From contig NZ_SSBJ01000043.1 in assembly GCF_004795055.1 (NCBI RefSeq), positions 1-55,025 of the forward strand: DNA of 55,025 nt, given 5' to 3'. The DNA comes from Streptomyces sp. A1136. Its GTDB lineage: Bacteria; Actinomycetota; Actinomycetes; Streptomycetales; Streptomycetaceae. Positions 51,747-55,025 of this stretch are shown in pieces; position 1 is the stretch's first letter; the number at the start of each line of letters is the position of its first letter. The notes beneath the pieces are model-generated. The model searched no databases. It was not told the origin of the DNA and saw nothing but the letters and a program-made list of their open reading frames with translations. A program made the position numbers and the translations under genes.

Positions 51747-52031
51747 ATGGCTCCCCGGCTCACTCCCAAGCGGCTCAAGGCCCTCCAGAACGCCGTCGCC
51801 CATCCCAAGGGCAACATCGGCCCGCTGATCGAAACCACCGACGCGGGGGAGAAGATCTGGCTCCGCCCCACCGACGAGATCGCGCTGGAGGAGCTCGGCT
51901 ACGCCGACAGCATCGACGACTGCGGCCACGTCCAGGGCAGCCCGGACCCCGAGCACATCCACCGCGGGCACCCGCACTTCTTCTCCATCACCGAAGCCGG
52001 CCGCCAGGCCGTACGCGACGCCTCCCAGTAG
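51747..52031 (+). CDS. Hypothetical protein
   Basis: 94 residues, winged-helix-like in length (LTPKRLKALQNAVAHPKGNI, then FFSITEAGRQAVRDAS resembling the end of a small DNA-binding fold). AGGAAGGA precedes the ATG. It carries a polar-motif copy at 51,840 and is followed by a strong terminator. Confidence 0.6.
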   Translation: MAPRLTPKRLKALQNAVAHPKGNIGPLIETTDAGEKIWLRPTDEIALEELGYADSIDDCGHVQGSPDPEHIHRGHPHFFSITEAGRQAVRDASQ

Positions 52032-52047
52032 ATGCCGTGCACAGCAC

Positions 52048-52085
52048 GCCACTCAGGCCCTGCCCGACGGCAGGGCCTGAGTGGC
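52048..52085. terminator. Bidirectional terminator
   Basis: A perfect 17-bp stem with loop CGAC between the convergent 51,747 and 52,096 genes. Confidence 0.88.
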
Positions 52086-52095
52086 GTTCCGCGCT

Positions 52096-52311
52096 CTACT
52101 TGGCAGGCTCCCAATCCTCGGGCCCGCTGCCCCTCCACTCCACAAAGCCGGGGTCGGTCAGGTCGACGTCCTCCGCGTCCTCCAGGCCGGCCGCGGCGAG
52201 GAAGACGCGGATGTCGGCCGGGCGGTGGGCGACCCCAATGGCGACGCCGTCGTACCGCACCCGGCGCCAGCCGTTCTCGTCGGGCGGGTAGACGACCAGC
52301 TTGGCGGACAT
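52096..52311 (-). CDS. Small hypothetical protein
   Basis: 71 residues: KLVVYPPDENGWRRVRYDG at the start and an acidic C-terminus (EDVDLTDPGFVEWRGSG). A GAGG site precedes ATG 52311. No family recognised. Nothing further is seen in 52,312-52,488. Confidence 0.58.
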   Translation of the reverse strand: MSAKLVVYPPDENGWRRVRYDGVAIGVAHRPADIRVFLAAAGLEDAEDVDLTDPGFVEWRGSGPEDWEPAK

Positions 52312-52488
52312 GATCCCAGCCTCGGACGGCCCGGGTCCGGCAGCATCCGCCCGCACCCGAACGGGTGGTGGCCGCCACCGCACCAGGGCTCCGGGCCATC
52401 AGCGGATTCCGGGTCAGTACCTGTTCCTGAGCCCCGGCCCGGCATCTTCCGTCACCATGAGGCGGCACCGTGACGCCTCATGTCGGGT

Positions 52489-52806
52489 TCACCAGCGGGC
52501 ATCGACACCGTCCTCCAGGTCGGCCATGTTCGGGGGCTCCTGGAAGTAGTCGTCCGGGCTGTGGCACGTGCAGATGCCACCCTCGTAGGCAAGACGCTCG
52601 CAGTAGCCAGCGTGGTGAAGGGTTCGGGCCGGTTCCGGCTCGCTGGGGGCCGACCGTGGCTCAGGCACCGGCGCCCGGGTCCCCGCGAGCTCGGCTCGGA
52701 TATCAGCGAACGTGCGGCCCTCCCAGTCCTTGCACGTCTCGCAGCCACGTCCGCCGGGAAGGGTTCCCGGGCAGTCGTACATGTGCATCTCAGGGTCGAT
52801 GTCCAT
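52489..52806 (-). CDS. Cysteine-rich hypothetical protein
   Basis: 105 residues, with cysteines in MYDCPG, GCETCKDW, YCERL and ICTCHS, so one or two zinc sites are likely. ATG at 52806 is one base from the upstream stop, so it is coupled to the 404-residue zinc-ribbon protein. Function unknown. Confidence 0.6.
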   Translation of the reverse strand: MDIDPEMHMYDCPGTLPGGRGCETCKDWEGRTFADIRAELAGTRAPVPEPRSAPSEPEPARTLHHAGYCERLAYEGGICTCHSPDDYFQEPPNMADLEDGVDARW

Positions 52807-52807
52807 C

Positions 52808-54022
52808 TCAGCTCCCCAGGCCGCCGACGGTGACGGCCTGGCCGACCAGAACGCCACCGTCGCCGACCATGTACGTCACGCAGGCGCCGGGCACCTCCCG
52901 GCTGGGCACCGGGCCCACCACAGACAGCGGCTGCAATACCCCCTGCGCCGCCAGAAACTCAGCAAGACCCACACCAGCGCTCGCTGGTCCAGTTACCGCC
53001 ACCGTCACCTCACCGGAGCCCACAGAGCCGTACAGCGGCTGCTGTCCAGCCTCCCGGCGGACCCTGGAGCTCACTCCGGGACGGCCCGCGTCGGTGCTGC
53101 TCGCCATGCGGGTCAGGCACAGCCAGAGCCGGTCCGCAGTGCCCGGCGGCCACGGCGTTCGCAGTTCGCCGGTAGCCGGGTTGAGTTCGCCGCGCCACTG
53201 CGCGTACCGGGAGACCACGTCGTCCGACCAGCGCCGCGCCCGGCTCCACCCTGTCGACAGGCCCGGCGCCAGGTTGCCCAAGTCCACCGGGTATCCCAGC
53301 TCGCCCAGACGCTCCCGGACCGTGCGCAGCGGCCCCCACACGACCCGCCTCCGCCCAGCGAACGCCCGGGTCAGCTTTGCCGCGCCGACCTCCGGCGCCA
53401 CAGCCTCCTCAGGGGCGCCCTGGGTGCGAGGGCCGGCCAGCCGGATCAGCACGTCCATGATCCGTCGGCCCCGTTCGTCCACCGCATGAACGCGGGCGGC
53501 CAGCGGCGGTCGCTTACGACCCGAGGCTGTCGGCTCGGCTTCCAAGAGGTCCACCCAAACGATCGCCAGCGCCCCGGCCTCGAGCAGGCTCCGGGCCCAG
53601 GCCGCGTTCTCGGCCCTCCGCTCGCGCAGCTCGATCTGGCAGTCGACCACCGTGGCGATCCGCCAGCACATCGGACACAGGTGCCTTCCCTCGCGCTCCT
53701 GAAGCGGCAGCTGGCAGTTCGCCCCGCAGTCCGTGCACACCCGCACCGTCGCCGTACGGCGCGCGTCGGCGGACGCCAGCTGCCCTCCGCTCGCCCGGGT
53801 CGGCTTCGACTCCGCGACGGCGTACAACGCGATCTCTGTCTCCCGCTCGCGGAAGTCCCGGCCCGCCACATAGCCGCGGACTGGGCCGCCCGGCTCCCGG
53901 GGAAGGTCCGCCCTAGCCATCTGCGTCTTCGACGCCCAGTCCCACGGCACCTGGTTCCACCGGGTGTACCGGGCCGGCTCCAGACCCCGGTCCTGCTCCT
54001 GCGTCAGCTGCTGCTCCGTCAC
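52808..54022 (-). CDS. Zinc-ribbon protein near the right end
   Basis: 404 residues. A zinc ribbon CTDCGANCQ..LCPMCWRIA lies near 95-125, an aromatic start (RYTRWNQVPWDWASK) precedes it, and the rest mixes helix and beta with no catalytic motif I can see. GTG at 54022 follows GGAGG. It is the next gene inward from the right-terminal gene on the same strand; position beside a telomere suggests an end-binding or replication role, but that is only context. Confidence 0.65.
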   Translation of the reverse strand: MTEQQLTQEQDRGLEPARYTRWNQVPWDWASKTQMARADLPREPGGPVRGYVAGRDFRERETEIALYAVAESKPTRASGGQLASADARRTATVRVCTDCGANCQLPLQEREGRHLCPMCWRIATVVDCQIELRERRAENAAWARSLLEAGALAIVWVDLLEAEPTASGRKRPPLAARVHAVDERGRRIMDVLIRLAGPRTQGAPEEAVAPEVGAAKLTRAFAGRRRVVWGPLRTVRERLGELGYPVDLGNLAPGLSTGWSRARRWSDDVVSRYAQWRGELNPATGELRTPWPPGTADRLWLCLTRMASSTDAGRPGVSSRVRREAGQQPLYGSVGSGEVTVAVTGPASAGVGLAEFLAAQGVLQPLSVVGPVPSREVPGACVTYMVGDGGVLVGQAVTVGGLGS

Positions 54023-54122
54023 GATGCGTCGCCTCCACACGGGTTGGACGGCGCCTCGACGGCGCCGTCTACACCGAGGAAGGTAGACCCATCCCGCAAG
54101 TCACGCAACCACAGACAGGGCT

Positions 54123-54150
54123 CTGACCAGCTGCTTTCTAGTTTGCAACC
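54123..54150 (+). repeat. 28-bp inverted repeat, right copy
   Basis: Exact reverse complement of 92-119. Contains CTAGTTTGCAA at 54138-54148, which overlaps the stop codon of the right-end gene. Confidence 0.85.
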
Positions 54151-54788
54151 CTAGATTGAATGGCTTCGGCGGACCAGATTCCTTTCCGGAGTCCGGCTCG
54201 GTAGACGTCACCCACCGTCGTCACCTGGGCTGCCAGCCTCTCGTATTCCTCCAGCGCGATCTCCAGGTCTCCGGGCTCGCGCCGACGGCGCCCCGGAACG
54301 ATGCCAGGGTGCAGGTCGCGCCAATCCCGCAGCGCGACGATCGACTTGTAGGAGGTGTGCCAGCAGGCCGCGTACACCTTCCGCGCCAGCGGCTGAGGCA
54401 ACCGCAGCGGCACCTGCTTGGGGAGGCCCTTGTCTCGCGATCCGGGCCAGCGCCCCGGGTCCATCGCCTCGTCGGGCACTGCGGGCCAGCGCCTGTCCCA
54501 CCAGCCGCGCTCCCTCAGCTCCAGTTCAATACCGTGTATGGCGAGCACGTCGATGGTGTCGAGCAGCTCGCCGGCCTTCCGCAGACGCTCCTGCTCACGG
54601 CGCCACGCCGCCCGCACACCCGCGGCATCCTGGCGACTCAGGCCCTGCACGCTCCAGCGCTCGTCTCCCGCGAGCTCTCGGCGATACGCCTTCTGTTCCT
54701 TCAACACCCGGTCCAGGCTCGCCCTGAGCTCGAAGCTCACCTTCGCGTTCCCCTGGTGCTTCCCCAGCTTCTCCATGCCGCCCATCAT
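54138..54788 (-). CDS. Right-end hypothetical protein flanked by direct repeats
   Basis: 216 residues, basic and helical (SFELRASLDRVLKEQKAYRR, RRRREPGDLEIALEEYERLA), with Trp-rich ERGWWDRRWPAVP. Family not recognised. ATG at 54788 has an AGGA site; the longest frame starts at TTG 54806. The TAG stop and the TTG both lie inside copies of CTAGTTTGCAA, so the gene is bracketed by direct repeats. It is the last gene before the right telomere and may be an end-binding protein or a cassette. Confidence 0.62.
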   Translation of the reverse strand: MMGGMEKLGKHQGNAKVSFELRASLDRVLKEQKAYRRELAGDERWSVQGLSRQDAAGVRAAWRREQERLRKAGELLDTIDVLAIHGIELELRERGWWDRRWPAVPDEAMDPGRWPGSRDKGLPKQVPLRLPQPLARKVYAACWHTSYKSIVALRDWRDLHPGIVPGRRRREPGDLEIALEEYERLAAQVTTVGDVYRAGLRKGIWSAEAIQSRVAN

Positions 54789-54795
54789 GCCCTTC

Positions 54796-54806
54796 CTAGT
54801 TTGCAA
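54796..54806 (+). repeat. Direct repeat CTAGTTTGCAA, outer copy
   Basis: Second plus-strand copy (the first is at 54138). It forms the palindrome GTTTGCAAAC at 54799-54808. A third copy is inverted at 94-104 near the left end. Confidence 0.8.
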
Positions 54807-54952
54807 ACCTTGTCACCCGTCAGAGCGAATCGACGCGGGGGAGGGGCTCGCCGCCCTCGCTGCCCGCCCGTCGGCGCGAAGCGTCGACGCTCCCTTCGGA
54901 GCAACACCCCCCGGACCCCCGGAATATGACGACGCATCAGACGCGGGAGGGA

Positions 54953-55025
54953 GGTGCGGAGCACCGCACTGCGGTGCGTGGCGCAGAGCGCCACGATACC
55001 CGCGGAGCGGGTATCGTGGCAGATC
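54953..55025. other. Right terminal hairpin array, telomere-like
   Basis: Four adjoining hairpins: 54953-54965 (GGTGC, loop GGA), 54961-54977 (GCACCGC, loop ACT), 54977-54995 (8-bp stem, loop AGA) and 54991-55019 (13-bp stem, loop GGA, containing CCCGC-GGA-GCGGG). The plus strand is the 3' overhang strand here and shows C-GGA-G, as the complementary strand does at the left end. The minus strand starts GATCTG, and the left plus strand starts GATCTT. Sequence differs from the left end although the fold is alike. Confidence 0.7.

Larger units (their letters stand above)
142..54954 (+). repeat. Dispersed polar motif GACGCGGGGAGGRGG
   Basis: A 15-base motif, consensus GACGCGGGGAGGRGG with small variants, starts at 142, 4376, 7484, 9794, 15179, 16637, 21419, 22620, 28229, 29221, 32313, 35735, 43274, 49012, 50217, 51840, 54832 and 54940. 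A weaker copy is at 13016. All copies are on the plus strand; reading through the window I found no reverse-complement copy. Copies fall inside genes of both strands and in gene-free DNA, so coding pressure does not explain them. Several contain GGGNAGGG, the form of the E. coli FtsK orienting sequence. Function unknown. Confidence 0.8.

Noticed and set aside
1..55025. Circular plasmid opened at a GATC site
   Set aside because: Both sequence ends are GATC-rich, so it was considered. Hairpin arrays at both ends and the Tap/Tpg genes favour a linear molecule; not formally excluded.
54123..55025. Insertion sequence bounded by the 28-bp inverted repeat
   Set aside because: This needs a circle to be true, and the only gene inside has no transposase motif.

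Overview
The window looks like a complete or almost complete linear plasmid of a Streptomyces-type actinomycete. GC is very high, GTG and TTG starts and 4-bp stop/start overlaps are common, and the gene families (Tpg, Tap, a WhiB-like protein, an FtsK/TraB transfer ATPase, XRE-TPR regulators) are typical of that genus. Both ends carry strings of short hairpins with three-base loops like Streptomyces telomeres. The two ends differ in sequence, although both 5' strands begin GATCT. A terminal protein gene (tpg) is the first gene from the left end. A circular molecule opened at GATC is not excluded, but linearity is better supported.

Layout. 1-2,022: left telomere-like hairpins, then gene-free DNA with four families of short repeats. 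2,023-7,912 (minus): tpg, preceded by a 1,738-residue primase/helicase protein whose C-terminal third resembles the telomere-associated protein Tap, and a 28-residue leader ORF. 8,083-22,997 (minus): a long co-oriented block with a plasmid-borne DNA polymerase beta clamp, a C5-cytosine methyltransferase, small regulators, two FtsK-like proteins with broken P-loops, several small or membrane proteins of the transfer/spread type, the TraB-type FtsK ATPase, a large membrane protein, and a WhiB-like protein with three of four cysteines. 23,317-29,189: an XRE-TPR regulator, a RibD-like reductase and deaminase, an HTH-kinase fusion, a nucleotide-kinase-like protein, a dehydrogenase and a HAD phosphatase. 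29,320-31,721: parB-parA with 16-bp palindromes as candidate parS sites. 32,275-38,582: many small proteins, including an HExxH protein. 38,804-41,968: an HNH-helicase fusion convergent with an endonuclease VII-like protein. 42,140-46,773: a desaturase-like membrane protein, a GntR regulator with matching operators, and a diaminopimelate epimerase. 46,838-50,825: small proteins, a dense array of 21-bp iteron-like repeats, a TniQ-family protein, and a small HTH protein with twin operators. 50,917-55,025: small proteins, a zinc-ribbon protein, a right-end gene flanked by 11-bp direct repeats, and the right telomere-like hairpins.

How the parts fit (inference). Tpg and the Tap-primase fusion would replicate or patch the ends. 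The iteron array with the TniQ-like protein is one candidate internal origin; the left repeat field is another. ParB/ParA with the palindromes would partition the plasmid. The FtsK/TraB protein with its membrane partners would drive conjugation. A 15-bp G-rich motif recurs about every 3 kb, always on the plus strand, so the whole molecule is polarised; a translocase reading direction from it is one explanation. No insertion sequence, rRNA or tRNA gene or CRISPR array was recognised.
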